Of a stretch of DNA of 64,000 nucleotides, positions 12,301 through 27,300 are shown one piece after another; the stretch's first letter is position 1; each line of letters starts with the position of its first letter. The DNA is from Erythrocercus mccallii. Lineage: Eukaryota; Chordata; Aves; Passeriformes; Dicruridae. The notes beneath the pieces are model-generated. The model was not told where the DNA came from. It did no database searches and was given only the letters and a program-made list of their open reading frames with translations. The stretch lies in contig VZRG01002001.1 of assembly GCA_013397435.1 (NCBI GenBank), positions 68,318 through 132,317 of the forward strand, written 5' to 3'. The position numbers and the translations under genes were made by a program.

Positions 12301-15300
12301 TCCAAGACTTCAGTGATGAGCCTTGATACAATCAGTTCTGGATTGATTAAAAACCGAATTTCTTCTTGTACTAGTCCTGCCCCAGTCACACCACCTCCAA
12401 CAAAACGGTTTGCAAAATCAACCTACCAAAAATACATTCAGGAGGATTATGACAGGGTAAGGAAAAAAAAAAAATCCTTTCATTACCAAAGTAAATAAAA
12501 TCCTGCACAAATTTCAATGACTGTTGAAATCTGCTGCTATCACTTAAAACTACAAGCAGAGAGACTGATTAACATGATCATGCCTCTTTCTTTTTTTCCA
12601 TTCGACTTCTCAGAAAACTTATGACAAATGAGACATTACACAGCAAAGGAAATTTTGCATCTCAAACACTCAAAATCCAAGTTGTATGGGTTTCCCTTGA
12701 AGAGGCACATATTTCAGAATAAAACACATCTCAGTATATGTGAAAGAGAAAACAGAATTCTCTTTAGGGACATTGAAAAATCATTAGTTTGTCCTTTGGA
12801 AAGCATTCTGCCCCAACTGTCTACACTGAAGTATCTTTAGATTAGCACTGCCCCTATACGAGTTCCACACCCAAAAAACCCTCTAACGAATTCTCCTGGA
12901 AATGTACTAACAATCTCTTATGAATTGTCCTTGAAATGCACTTGAATAAGGCAAATCATTTTGACTCTAAAGGTTTCTGCTTGAAATAGAGAAGCTCTAG
13001 ACTATTTTTTGCTGCAATAGTACATATTTTGCAAATTAAATTTTCATGCAGATAACAGTTTCAAAAGGAGTTTGTTTATTCAAAAAAGTAGTTACTATTC
13101 ACTCAAATTAACTGCCCATATAGATTTGTAATTTTTAAAAGTTGCTTCATCTTTTAAATGCTATTAGCTTCTCATTGGTTTTTATTAGGTAGCTGATGAG
13201 AGCACAGGAACAGGAGGAGGGGGACACGTTGCTGGGGTAACATGAACACCTATCTAGATTACAAACTGACCCAGGAGGCAGAGTCCAAAGCACACCAAGA
13301 GCCAGCCAATACAGCAGCATGTCTTCCTTTAGCCTACCCTGGAAATACCAACACATTTCAGTTTTTCAAGATTTGCTAAACTTGACTATGATAAAAAAGT
13401 TTTATGACTACCACTGAGATGTGCAGTGTGCCAGGGCCCCAAAGCACTGTAACTGTGCTGGGCAGCCTCCCCTAGAGCCCCAACCTTGTCCCACACAAAC
13501 ACCTGCCCTGTCCTGGACCTGCCCTGAGACACATCAGGTGTGGGCCCCAGCCCAGCCCTGTGCTCTGCTGATGCCCACGTGCTCACCAGACATCTCCCAC
13601 TGTCCCTGGTGCCCTGACTCACCACCTTGCCTTTGTCTGATGGCCACCAGCCAGCCAGCAGGAACTGTGATTGTCACCATCCCTGCTCCCTGAGGCTGGG
13701 GCACTGTGGACTCCTGCACTGTCCTGCCTTGGTCATCCTGCTCCCTGCTGGAGTGACTGCTCTTCATCTGAGCAGAGATATTTTGTTTGGCAAGACATAA
13801 AATAGCCAAGAGGAAAAATATCATATCCCAGTCAATATTCCCTTATGCAGAGTGCAGTACTAGAACAATGGTCGTTATTGAGCAATTGCTGAGTTCTTCA
13901 TCATTTCAGCACTCATTTGAGTGCTCAAGTTTCATAAAGTTATGAGACATTTTAAAGTCTGAGCAAAAAGCATTGCAGAAAAAGATCATCCTTGTCTCTT
14001 TCCTCCTCTTCCAATGCAGTACTTGTCCCTGGCTAAAAAAGTTCTAATTTTTACTCTTTTTTTCCAGAAAAGAATTCTAGAAGGCAGATCATTAAAAAAA
14101 AAAAAAAAAAGGTAGAAAGCAAACAACTAATTTGAAAACTCAAACATGTTTCTTCCTATAGATATGGACAGGACATCCTCCTTATGAATTTCTTTTGCTG
14201 ACTGCCTCCCAGACTGAAACAGTGGTGCTGGCAGCAGCAAGAAAGTCCCCTGGAGCACTGACCTGGTCACTGTCTGGGGCACGAGAATAATGTTTTTAAA
14301 ATAAACTGAAACTCTTGACAAGTCATCAAGATCACATCCTGAATCTTTTGTCTTGTCAATCTTTGATCCTGGCTTGAACCAGAAGACCTGAAGCTGTCCA
14401 GGACTTGTGATTTTCTGTCAGCCCTTTCTGTAACAGGTACACATGCTACCTAGACGAGCTGGGGAACATTGACAGTACTAAGACTGCCCATGGAATTAAT
14501 TTTGATGAGTTTTTTACACTGCATAACATCTTGTCATTTAAGTCAATTGAGGATAAACAAGTAAGTTTGTTAAGCTGGCAGACCATGAAAATATGACAAA
14601 AACATGAAAGCCACATGAATTGTTTTATGCACTTACCTGCAGCATACCTTGTCCATTGCTTTCAATAGTGCCTTCATAGGTGACATGCAATCTAGATAGT
14701 TTTTTCTGAGATCTGCCATTGAGGAAAAACATTGTACAGAAAGGAACATTTCAGAACCCCCACAAAAAACTATTCATTTTAAACCAAAATTCATTCAAAC
14801 CCAAACTGCTTGCACACCTTAAACATAAGGTGGATTAAAAAGAACCCCAATAACCCTGGCAGATTCAAGAAAACATGCTTGCCTTGCAGAAACAATGTGG
14901 AAAAGTTTAACATAGTCATTTGTTCAGTTTTTCCACCTTTTTCCATAAAACTCCAAATCTGAAGCTCTAAGTTTTGTTGTTCCCCAGCAATGAAGCTGCA
15001 ATACTTGTGCTCATGCTGGTGTCATTTCTTAAATCAAGCCATCTCTCTTTTCTTCCCCTCCACTCAAGCAACAGCACCAAAGATATGCTACTGTTTTGAA
15101 ACTCCAACTAAGACTTGTTTGCTTTACAGACAAGCATATGGGAAAACTCAGGACACAAACTACTTGTGGCAATTCACCCACTGCCCTCTGTATTTCTTTC
15201 TGCAACAGTCCATAGCAAAGATTATTTTCTGTAGTACTTCTAGACCTGAATCAATTCCAAATGAATGACATTCAGTTATCATGGACTTAAGAAATTTCTT

Positions 15301-18300
15301 ACATTAACAGTTTGACTTACCTCTCCCAGTCTGGAAACTCCTGGAGACACTGCCTTGTAAACGTCACCAATCCCGTAGGTTCTACAGGCAAACCAACCCC
15401 AAAGGAAAATGTATTAAGTGTGGGAGCTTAGCCCTTAGATTAACTGGTAAGCTTTGAAAACTACAAACATCATTCTTGGTAGATACCAAGAGCTTAACTT
15501 TCCTCAGGAGTGACTGATTTTTTTCCCCTGACAGCCCATGCTCTAATTGAAGACAAGTTACATGAAGACCAAAATATTATCTCTCTTCCCACTTTGCAGT
15601 TTGAGCATTTTAGTTTTTCCAGATCTAAGAAAAACTATTTAAGTGATTTTCACTTTAGCAACACCAAACACTACTAAAAAGACCCAGCAGTTTTAGAAAA
15701 AGGAGATGGTCAACTTTCAAAATCAACAACTGTTCAGTGTCAACAGACAATCCAGAGAGTATTCCACCTATGGAGGGAGGAAGCAGCAGCTCATATTTCC
15801 ATGAAAGTCCAAGTCCAACTACGTCAATAAGCATGCAGTGTTAGCAGCTTCCAGATCAAGCCGTTTTTAACCCTGCCATAGATTAAAGTGAAATTCAGTA
15901 TTCCAACTGAGAAGACTCCTGCCCTCGAGGGAAAAAGAGGAGCTGTTGCTCGTTGTAGGAAAGATGCAGTATCATCTTTTCTCCTTATTCCACTCAAAAA
16001 AGTTCAGTTTTGTAACAGAAAGGAAATATCAACCTTTTATTAGGTGATACCATCTTAATAAAATCTTCAATTAAGACTTATTTCTCTCTACAGTAAGTCT
16101 ATTGTGATTTGTGAAAACATTAAGAACAGTATGTAAAGCACAAATGCATCCTTCTGAAAAAGCCTTAAGGGGTCCTAAGCTTTGCTTTAAAATTTAAGTT
16201 GAAAAAGGTTACTTTCTCAGAAAAAACAGCATACTAATTGAGTGCTCTTTCACAAGGGAATTCCGGTATCAGTTATGTTATTCTACAAGTCAACCATTCA
16301 CCTTTTGAGCACAAAGTCTTCAGTTTCCACTGTGTTCTTTTACAGAGAACTCAATTATTATTTACAATAAAAAGAGTTACAAAATTATTACAGTAATTTA
16401 TAGAACTAAGTTACTTCAGCCTTACTAATTCCTGGGATCAAAAAAATAATAAGAAATGGGGTATTTTAAAGGTAAAATAGGAATTTTTAATTCAAGAAAA
16501 GAGCATTCAAGAATCTCATTAAGTATTATTTAAAGTTTATAATGTTAGGAAATCTAATATGGTAGTTTTCATAAAGCATGTTCCCATCACATTTCACATG
16601 CTCAGGGGCTCAGGGACAGCTGCCTAAATTTAGGGTTTGGTTTGCACAAAAACATTATTACTCAAAAAAAGCTGGTACACTGTATCCCTTCTCAGTCCCA
16701 CACATAGATCACAAGTTACATTTTGCCTCAGAGATTTAGTTCTATTGGTATTGCTTAAAGTCTGACAGCTGAAATAGGATATAGATGCATTTATTTTGTG
16801 GTGAATTAAAATGATGAAGACTGTCTGAACCAAGTAAGGGGCTTTTATATTTAATAGTTTAAATCTGACTTTCTTTTAGAACAAACCCTTCTGAGAAAGT
16901 ATGAAGTTAATAGTAAAATGCTGCCATGTAAAGAAAAAGTTCTTTAAAAAAAGACTTTTGTATTGCTGCAGATCTGATGCATGCTACCACAGTAAAATCT
17001 CCTTCTCCTCAAAAATGCAATATATAAGCCATGGTGATTGTTACAAAAATAAATCTGTTTCTGAAAGCTTATGCAAATGTTCAAATCTGTAGTAATAACA
17101 GAAGACCTGACTATGCACCAAATTCTCCAAGAGCAGGAGATATCTCATGTCTTGCTAACATTTGTTTTATTTGAACTGGGCAAACTTAAAAACAGTTTTG
17201 CTTTGGAACCACAGAATGGAAAAACCTGAAATTCCTACACAAGTAGGGGAAAATCCCTCAGAACTACAAACATTATAGTCAAAAGACTAAATATGCATTC
17301 TGTAAGAAAAGTGAAGCTTGACTCAAAGTCTTTAAGCCTGATATTTTAATGGCTGTAATGGTGCCAAGTTCCCTCTACTTTGATGTGGTGAGGCAAGTGG
17401 TTGCATATATTATTAGCATCATATATACATGTATATTTATATCTGCACATGTACACAATGATATACACACACTTTATATATATCTCTACAGGGGCTAAAA
17501 ATATATTTCAGTATTTTACACACACCTCATATATACATACATATATATATTTTTTATATATTTATCAGAAAAAATAAACCAGAATGAGCTCTGAGCAAAT
17601 AATTTGCTTGCATGCATCATACATGTGGTAAGAAGTGCCATTAGTGTGAATATCAGTGTACTTTGCAAGTTGTCTTTTGTTAAATACTTCCATCATGGCT
17701 ATGTAGCCATTTTTCAATTTAATGGGATTAAATTTTTCATCTATCTGCTTTGCAGCTCAAAAAAGAATAAAGGATATACTTTTTTCTGTGACTCTTCTAA
17801 AATAGCAGAAAAGGGTCTTAAGCTTCTCAGGCTTTCTTGGTGACCTCCCTTCAAACAACCTGAAAAACAGGAAATGAAAGCAAACAATTAGATTTCAGGG
17901 ATGCTGTGCAGAGCAATTAGTGCTACTTACTAATTGCAATTTGATTTTTTGTAATTATTGTGCACACATTTCATTAGCCTTGCATTTAAGTACTGTACTG
18001 TAGAAAGAACCCTCTAGACAATCCCTGTGTAATTCCAGATTTTAGGACTAATGAGTTTATTGACTTGCTATATTTCTTATGAAGATGCCAAGTGAATGCT
18101 TCTCTCACTTGCACCAATTTTCTAATACCAAGAAATCTAATTTCAATATGAACATTATGGAAAGCTACTAGTTTTATTTGCAACAAATTGAAACGTTTAA
18201 CAGGCCATTAAGTGACCAAGGGGTGAAAACTCATATTTTGTGTACTCTTACCATCCAAATGTCACCCTCCTTTCAGCTCAGTGAGTTGCTCAGAAGAATT

Positions 18301-21300
18301 AATGCAACCTTGTTGCTTTCAAGAGCTGCACTGCACCAGCAGCATTTCTAAAGAAAAGAACCTTCCCCCGACAGAAATGGCTCCATCCACTGGGCTGTTA
18401 CAGCGACTCTAACAGTCATTTGTAAAAAACCTAAGCCTTAAAAGGAAGGATCCTATTCTCAGCCATTAAGTGAATGTATTCTTTTAAGGTCAGCTGAAAT
18501 ACTTTTACTGCATCATCCATCTTCCAGCAAGTTGAACACACATTACTTAATTTCGCTTCCAGCAGAGTGACAAGGCATTGTTACTGGCAACACATAATGG
18601 AATTTATCTGGAAGGAAGAGTAGCAGCGACTTCAGAAATAATACCCTTTGAATAGGAAGTTTACTAAAAGATGTCTGATCCACTGAAAGCCCTGAGGATG
18701 TAAGATTCACCCCCAATAAACAGTCTAAGTAAAGCAATGACACAACGTTATTCGTTTGTTTCTGTGTAGTGGAATGACAATCTGCCCTTAAAATCAGAAT
18801 GCTGAGAGGTGAATTGAACTAGATTCAGCAAGGAAGTGAACTAGATTTTTTTTTTTTCTGTATTTAAAAATCCTTATGATACATACAGGCTGAAGAGATA
18901 ATTGCATCCAAAATCTATACTAAGTCACGGAGGTTAATTGTATTAGCACATTATTCTTTGAACAGTAAATCAGGACTTTAGGAAGGTAAACTCCAGAAAT
19001 TTACAGTCTATTCTAAAATGGGCCTACATGCAATTTCTATCAAGGCCTTGAGCATGCACAGGTAGGAAAGGGTTTATAAAAGGAGTTAATGTGTGCTTGT
19101 GGGCGCAGGCGTAATTACCTCAGCCTCTTATCTGGAAGTCTCATTTCATATGAAGCCTTTAAACTGGTTAATTTATCTGTCAGCCTGATCATGCCTTTAC
19201 TAATTTTTTTGCCTCTTCACATCAAAGTGACATCTTGCTTACGTTGCAGACTCTCAGGAGAGAGTTCTTCATGTCACAAAGGCAATATGTGATTCAATAT
19301 AAACATCAGGCTGGGCAGGAAAGCTGCAGAACTATGCCTGAAGTAAGTCAGATCAGGCTAAAACCAGTCATATTTGTGAATGCAACAGGAAAAGCAAGTG
19401 ATATTGGCATGATTCCAAAATGGCCTGGTCCCACCCCATTAACTTAAATGAGGACATCATATGGCAAAGTTACGAACCTTTTAACCTTGAACCTTATTTC
19501 TGAAATAATCAATTAGACAAAATTATGAAAATTTTATTTTTGAAGCAAATATTTTAAAGAATAAAGCTACATGAAGGCATCACTAAGATATTAAATAACA
19601 TTATTCTTCAAGTGCTGAGACACAGATCCTACTAAAAATCCACTCAAAAATCTAAGTGGAAACCACGTAATTTCCTGACAGAACTGCCTAGGGCCAAACC
19701 CCATTAATTTCAATTAAAGAACTCATCCAAATGAAGTGCACTGTAAATCAGATGCAAAGCACTGCCAGTCCACTTTCAGGTGAAGTAATTGAAATCTTAC
19801 TGGCAACTGCATATGTAAGCTGCATACATTCCCACTGCCATGCAGTTACTTCAGTCTATCAGCTACAGGAGGTAAGAAAGCCTCCAGGACTGAGCACCAA
19901 ATTCACCTCTGGCTCTCCAGTCAAGCCAGGGGAGTAGCAATATTAATCAAACAAGGACCTCCACAAAGATACATTTAAGTACTTGAGGCCAGAGATTTTA
20001 AAACATAAGAAAGTAGATGTGTGAACTTTGTGTTTATGACATTGCAGATTGTTAAAGTCACTGTGGCTAAATGAAAAATATTTCCTAGCAAATATTCAGA
20101 CATTTAATTGTTCTGAAGAGATATCCAATATATGAGAAATCAAATACTAAAAATAGTAAGAACTAATACTGGGAAAATGTAAAACAACTGTCAGTAAACA
20201 CACAGTAAAGTTACAAGGCAACAGCTCATATAATTTCAACAATAATTACAAAAACATATTTTTGCATGAGTGTTTTCCTAAAACTTTTGGGGTGGAAAAA
20301 GAAGCATTTAAAAAGTGCAAGCAATATTCTGGTTTTTGCAGTCTTGACTGTCAACTCAAACTTGTCATATTTGCAAACAACATTTCCACCTTCTAAAGCT
20401 GGAGTCAAAAGCTCCAAAGAACCTACTCCCAACTCCTTTCAGCACTGAGGCAAGTGGACCTCAAACTTGCAAGGAACTTCAAAGGGTGCACTGAAAATGA
20501 CACAAGAGAAAACCTATTTAAGAACATTAAGAGTTTCATAAAAGTGACCTTGGCTTGCATGGAGTTTACTGGGGAGAATTTGAACCAGCTGAAGTAAACA
20601 GTTCCCAAATACATTGTTTCTTATGAAGGTAAAATTAAAATACAGTATTTACCTGTAAAATTGAATTTCCAAGGAGTTAAACTGCTCCCCTGATGTTACT
20701 CTAAGAACCGGCTCCAGCAGGAGCCATTACAATCACGTGATTTAATCTCCCAGTTCAATAATTTCATAATGATATTTCCACACCCAGGCTGGGCTTCCTT
20801 TGAATGTTTCTTTTCAAAGAGAATAATCATGTCTTTACATTGAAGTTGGAACCTATTGTAAGACCCAAAAAGGTGTACAAACAGTAACAATATTCAAAAA
20901 TTTGTAGTATGGGTCATATTTCAAAGAACAATACCCATTCATAAATGCACAGCATTCCATGGGTAGTCTGTGGGGAAGTGTGGATGAACAATTTTGTGCT
21001 TGTGATCCCTACAGTTAGCCATGTGTACTGTTTCCTCCATGACTCCACAGGCACTGAAAGCGTCTTTGACTTCACTACTGGACTTGAAGAAACACTTGTG
21101 TCATTTCTTGTATTTTAGCATGATCTCACAAAAGACAACGGAACAAGTTGTCTGAACAAGTACAAAACATTTTACTAAAATCTGATCTTCTCCTACAAAT
21201 AAAAGTCAAAGAAGGATTTACACAGAAGTCATATGGATAGGTGAGTTTCACCCAGTAAAGAGACTGAGCAAGGGGAAGAATGGAAAGTTAAAGCAGAACT

Positions 21301-24300
21301 GAAAATACGGGACAGACATTTCCTGCCACCTCAAGAACACAGCTAATCACTAAACAGTTTTAGTCTAAGGTATTGAATGACAAAACGCTTGGAAAAGAGA
21401 ATAAACCAAATATTTGCCTTATGTATCTTGCTGCATTTCAAACCTATGCTTACCTGATGTAAATATACATGTAGGTGTGGAAATAATATGCTTAAGTATG
21501 TTACTGTCAAACTTGTATTGCCCTGGATACAATTGAGGACTATTTTGATTAAGAGGCTGAGCGTCCTCAGTTGTTGAGCATCCTCAGTGGGAACCACTGA
21601 AATTTCAGGCTGATACACAGCACCCTAAAGCAAAAACTAATAAAGTGTTGAATGGTCTAATAACCTCATCATTTAGTTGCACTGGGGAGGACATAAGAAG
21701 CATCTCTTCCATATTTCTCCTGCAATTCCCAACCTCTTGGAATAAAACAGGGGGGATCCAGGAACAAACGAGAAATAAAAAACTCTTTTTCAAAACCAGT
21801 ATCATATTTCTAATGAAGTACTTTTTTGTGCTTTGTCTTCCAATACTAAGCAGAGCTTATCAAAACAATTTCAAAAGGATTCTCTCTCAGTATGATTTGA
21901 CATTTTTTATTCAATTGTGCTCAAGGCAACCTTAGTCACATCCACATTAAGAACTGCCCATAGATATTAGTGTACTGAAGGTCAAACAAGGCCGTGTGCA
22001 TTAATGTGCAGAGAGAGAGAAGCTCACCATGTAAGATTTGGAATGTGTCTATAATTATGTGTGCTTATCACACAATTGCATGGGACAAACAACATTTTTG
22101 TTCTCTAAATATATGAAAGCAAACCTGTTTACCATATAGGAATAACTGGAATTGCATTTATTACCCATATTCTTCAAGTGCACATTCTCAGTGTTTTCTG
22201 AGAATGCTGTTTTGTTGATTATTTATTGGGTGGGCTTCCCCCATACAGAAACATGTATCTGCCTTTTAAAATGGAGTTTTAAATCTGTAAAACTTCACTT
22301 CAGTGAAAAAGATAGGTGATAGGACCAGTCAAGGACTTTTCATGAAAAATGGAGCTGCAACAAGTATTTCATTGCTATAATTTATGCTTCCCTTCCCAAG
22401 GGAAACAAACTACACTATATTTTGTGAACAGCAATACCCCAGACCCACTCTGGTCTCCAAAGTACCCCAGGGAGTGTGCAAGACAATCCACTAGGCTGCA
22501 GGAAGAATATATTTTTGTCCCATTCATTAAAGGAAAAACATTTTCAAGTAGTGGTTATTTTATCTTTAGCTCATCCTTTCTAAATTTTTTGCAACTTTTA
22601 TAATGCAATATATTAGTAAAACAGCACATGTATGTCATTCCTAAGTAAATAAATACAAATACATTGGAGTTCCATGCTCAAAAATGTTTTACTAGTACAT
22701 ATGCGTGATCAACAACATTTAGAGACCACTGCCCTAGACAGCTTTAAATATAAATACTTTAACATCAGTTAGACAATGCAAGATGAGTAAACCTTAGCAA
22801 ATATAAAATGGGACACTCTTATATCCAATATAAAATATAAACCCTTACTAGAAAGTCCCGCAGTCACTGAAAATATTTTAAGTGAGAATTAGAGGGAAAA
22901 ATGTTCAGTATATTACAACTCTACTTTATGAAATTTGGACTTAACAGAAATCAAAAGCAGAAAAATCCAAATAAGAAATACCTTCCGGAGAGATGAAAGG
23001 CAGGCAAATTGACCATCTCTCTGACAAAACAAAAGGAAATGCCACTGTCCACATCTTGCATTTCCTGATAGAAAAAAAGAGCACAACCTCACACACGTCA
23101 GGTACAGCAACCCTGGTTCTGCTTTTCTGGTGCCATGTGTGCCTCTTCCACTCAAGATGAACTCTATCTTTCTGTATTAAAACTGCCTTCCTTCCCTCAG
23201 CTTATAAAGGATGTCATTTTAGAGTTTTCTAATTTCCTTCATATCAAGCAGGAGAAAACCAAAACATTCAGTATTTCAACCTCATGGGCAATTTCTCATT
23301 TACTGTGATGTGTCATAGGTACAAGCTGTCGTCACCTGAGAAGTTATTTAAGAACACTGCACTATTCAACAACCTTATGTTAAATTAGAATTTCATCTCT
23401 AGATTAAATAATGACTTTTAAGATGTGTGGAAACAAAAAAAATGGAGCCATGTAATTTTGTTGGGAAATCTAGATGCAAAAAACTATTTTTCATCTCAGA
23501 TACTCCTGTATACTCACATCTCTCTTCTCTGTGCTTTTCATTTTGTAGTTCTGTTTATTGTGGCAAGTAACTTGGCGCATTATAAATCTGTTTTAACAAA
23601 AGGTTTTGGTGATTTATGAGTCTTAAAATACACCGAGTTGATATCTGAGCTTGATGAAATGATAAGATGCTAACTGCAATTATTCAGCACTAGAGAACAG
23701 CAGGGTAAAATGTTTTATCCCGGGGATCTAAAACATAGGACAACCAATAGCATGGTACAGCTAAGTTCTGGACTACATTATATTTACTAAGCTAAAAAAC
23801 ATTCAGATTCAGTACTGTTTTAATCACTACAGAAAGTCATTATGCCAGATTCATAGTGTCCTTTTGAAATTGTCTATTTAAAGAGTGTTTCCACATTTAC
23901 CAAACACAAAGGTTGATTTAAATTTTTTTACAGAAAATTATACTCAAAGTAATCCATCCAAAGCTTATCGCTTCACATGTGGGGAAGTGGGGAAAACAGA
24001 ATGAATTTTGCAGGATCAGTGTCCTTTAACTCAGAAAATCTAGAACCACTTATCAGAGGAGCAATACATCTCAGTCCAAACCAAGTTCTCTCAAAGTCAT
24101 TAGATAACTTATTCCCAGAGAATATTCATTAGTGTTGTGAAATTGATGTTGTTTATGGAGAGATAATTGCATTACTGGTAAATTAGATTTCAATTCTACT
24201 GCATAAATGTACCATACAGTTTCCCATTTCCTTTCATATATTATATATTCCATAAAAGAAATATATCTTAACTAGTGTATTTTTCTCCTCATTTACAATC

Positions 24301-27300
24301 ACTTGAAATTACTTTAAAGGTTTGTTTGATAAAGATGAAGAAATGCAGCCCCAGTGGAATACTGGTGGTTTCAGACCAGAGCATGCACTAATACAATAGC
24401 CAGAAGATCTACCAGGCTCCTGCTGTTGGACTTACTGCCTTCAGTTCTGAATTCAACCCCAGCGGCTTTAATGGGAGCTATCACATCTCCAGTTTAACTA
24501 CAGAGTTTTTGAACAAGAAAACAGAAGTGTTCTTCTAACTTGACACAACAGCTAAAACAGATCTGTAGCAAAACAGGTCCTTGACAAACCTGTGTCCTTT
24601 CCAGAATGCTGATTCAATACTGCAGACATTTTTCCTCACATTTTGCTTTCACACATAACCAAACTAGACAGTTTCCTAAATTACCAAAATCTACAGTGTC
24701 TGTAGTGTAATTATGACCATCTCTACAATCAACTATTTTAAACTCTGCAACCAACATCATAAATGTAGAGAGTTAATGCAATTCAGCTCTACATTCAACC
24801 AGAATGCAACTTCCAAGAAAAACAGATCAATAAGATAAATAAAAAGGCCAATTCAATTATTTCTTTCTTTTGTGATGGGTTATTTTGGAATAAAACTGCC
24901 CAATCTATTATCATCATATATATTATAGTAGTGCTTTTGAAAAGAAAAATGGAACGCTTTAGCTTGATATTTTGAACAGAAGCAATATTTTATGCTATTT
25001 AGTATGACCTAATGTTTGGCCACTGACTGATGTCATTCTACCCATTTGAATTTGTAAATATTAAAGCTCTTAAACTATGAATTCCTTTTTATCAACTGTA
25101 TTTGAAATGAATTATGTTATTAATGACTTGAGGCTCATAATAGGCTCACCCCTGCCAAGCAAAAAAGGGAAGAATTCAATTAAATTACTGAGTATTTAAT
25201 TATACACTGGTGACTTTCAGTCTGCAGCACGATAAGGAATCAAAACGGACGGTGACACAACACATCATTAAACCGAGTGCTTCAGTGTCAAAAGAGGAAT
25301 GGCCACATTGATTGTCCTCTCATTTGGCAAGACTAACAGCAGGAGAGGAGAGGTAAAGCCTTGATGATATATGTTAATACTAACACATACAACAGCCTTC
25401 CTCCCAATCAGCTGCACTTATATCTCTGTGAGCCTTAAATTTTGACCTATCTTCCAGCGACTGTCTTGTTTTGTCAAACAGATTTGTACCTTGGGGGAGC
25501 AGGGGTAGAACTTACAATATGGTAGTTAATAGCACATAAAAACCTAAAGCAGGGAGAAGACTGCGAGGAAAGAAGGAACACATCAGCATTTAAATGTAAG
25601 AACTGTAACTATTTTATAGTGTATAAAAAGGTACTAATGTTAAAGTCTGCATCAAGTGACCTGATAAAAGACTTCTGTGTAAAACCAAAAACACAACAAA
25701 ACTTACACAGTTGTGTTTCTAAGTTAGAAATCATAAATTTCAGTTTTTCAGTTTCAGAGATTTGAGGGGAGAAGTGGGAGCCTTTTGTATGAATGCAGAT
25801 AGGACATGGATAAAGGAATTGAGGAACACCACCTTTGCTAAAGAAAAACCCCTCAAATGCATTCATGCACTCAGAAACTTGGCTTTGTTAGGGAACAACA
25901 GCAGATTATTTTTGATACCTTAAGAACAAAGTCATTCACTCACAGTCATGTAGCAAATGAATTATGCTGAGGAAAGAACTAAGTCTGAAAAAAGCTACAG
26001 ACCATAATACTACAGGGACAAAAGGTTGTTGTGTGAACAATCTATTATGCCCATCCCTATGCAGACAGAGCAGGGCAGCAGCCTCCGAAGCCTTTACATC
26101 AAAGCATTTTAATAAGCAGGAAAAACAAGTCACAAATATTTTAACTTCAGTAATTGCCTACTGTCTTTTGAGTACATCTAGCTTCCCAAAAAGATTTTTT
26201 TAAAAAGCTGAAAACAAACACTGCAATGAACCAAATCCTGTCATCTTTACAAGTCTGAAACAATAGCTGAAAACATGACAGTTTACTCTGTCCTTGCTAG
26301 TAAAGAAGTAACTTTGCAGGGCAGGAAAATACAGGGTTGACAGGAAGAAAAAAGACTTAAGATACTATATATCCTCCTTCTCCCCCCTCATTTTAGATTT
26401 TAACTAAGTCAGGTTATATACAGTAGCAGAAAACTCTACAGTCTTGTAGTACTCTCTCCACAACTCTTCCTTTTGCTTTTATCCTACCTGTTCCACTCTC
26501 ACTGACACATTTTCTCAAATTTTAACCACTGCCTGCCACATCTTGTATTCTACTTCACTAATCTGCTTATTATCAAATTCAAAATACAGGGGTCAGGAAT
26601 GTGGATTTGGTGCAACAAATGGTTAAGTAAAAAAACAGAATGGAAAAGGAAACTGTACTTATCTAATAATGCATAAATTGGCAAATACTGGGCAAGAGCC
26701 ACTTTTAATCCTCAATAACCAGAGGACATTACCTTCCCTTCTCTTCTCCAGTTTGGCAACAATATTGTTGTTCTTGCACAAATAAAAATGGCTTTCTAGC
26801 CTATGTGACTTGAAGCTGAGCATTGCCTCATTCATTGCCTGAAAAAGGAAGGCCTGCAGGTTGTCTGCTCTATTCCCCTTCTACCTAACATTGTGGAACC
26901 TTACTATGGTAGCACCAGGCAGCCAAGTCAGAAAATAGTGTTGGACTGACTGGAACAGAGCAGAAAATTCTGAATGCTTAATATCTTACACTGGTCATTC
27001 TTTGAGTCTCCGGCAGGAAAATATTTACCTAATAATTTGCCATTATTTTTTATTTAGAAGTAGTTTGCAGTATTATGCCGAGTCAATCACAAGTAGTGCA
27101 CTGTAATACTACCACCTTACATTGTTCTGCATTGTTCATAGAGGAGCATATGAATTTACTCCAGTTAACAGCATTTTTTTTACTCTGTAGTTGGTAAGAA
27201 ATTATCCAACTTGCAAAATTTAACTGCTTGGTTCATAAAATGTTTAAGTTACAACAAAATCCGGAAGCCCAAAGTCCTTTAAAAATACCACAAAATACAG

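Larger units (their letters stand above)
12423..14636 (-). other. PARG intron 12
   Basis: About 2.2 kb. It holds the GC-rich islet (13415-13765) and the A17 run; the rest is AT-rich and unremarkable. Confidence 0.85.

Noticed and set aside
11952..12326. 124-codon plus-strand frame
   Set aside because: It overlaps PARG exon 13 on the opposite strand and has no family resemblance; a shadow.
14700..14706. CTCAG acceptor for PARG exon 12
   Set aside because: It would leave a six-base A run in the wrong phase; the upstream GGCAG keeps frame and restores the RSQKKLSRLH alignment.
22913..23155. Minus-strand frame starting MSGRGTHGTRK, recalling a histone H4/H2A start
   Set aside because: The likeness ends after five residues; the rest has no histone fold sequence.
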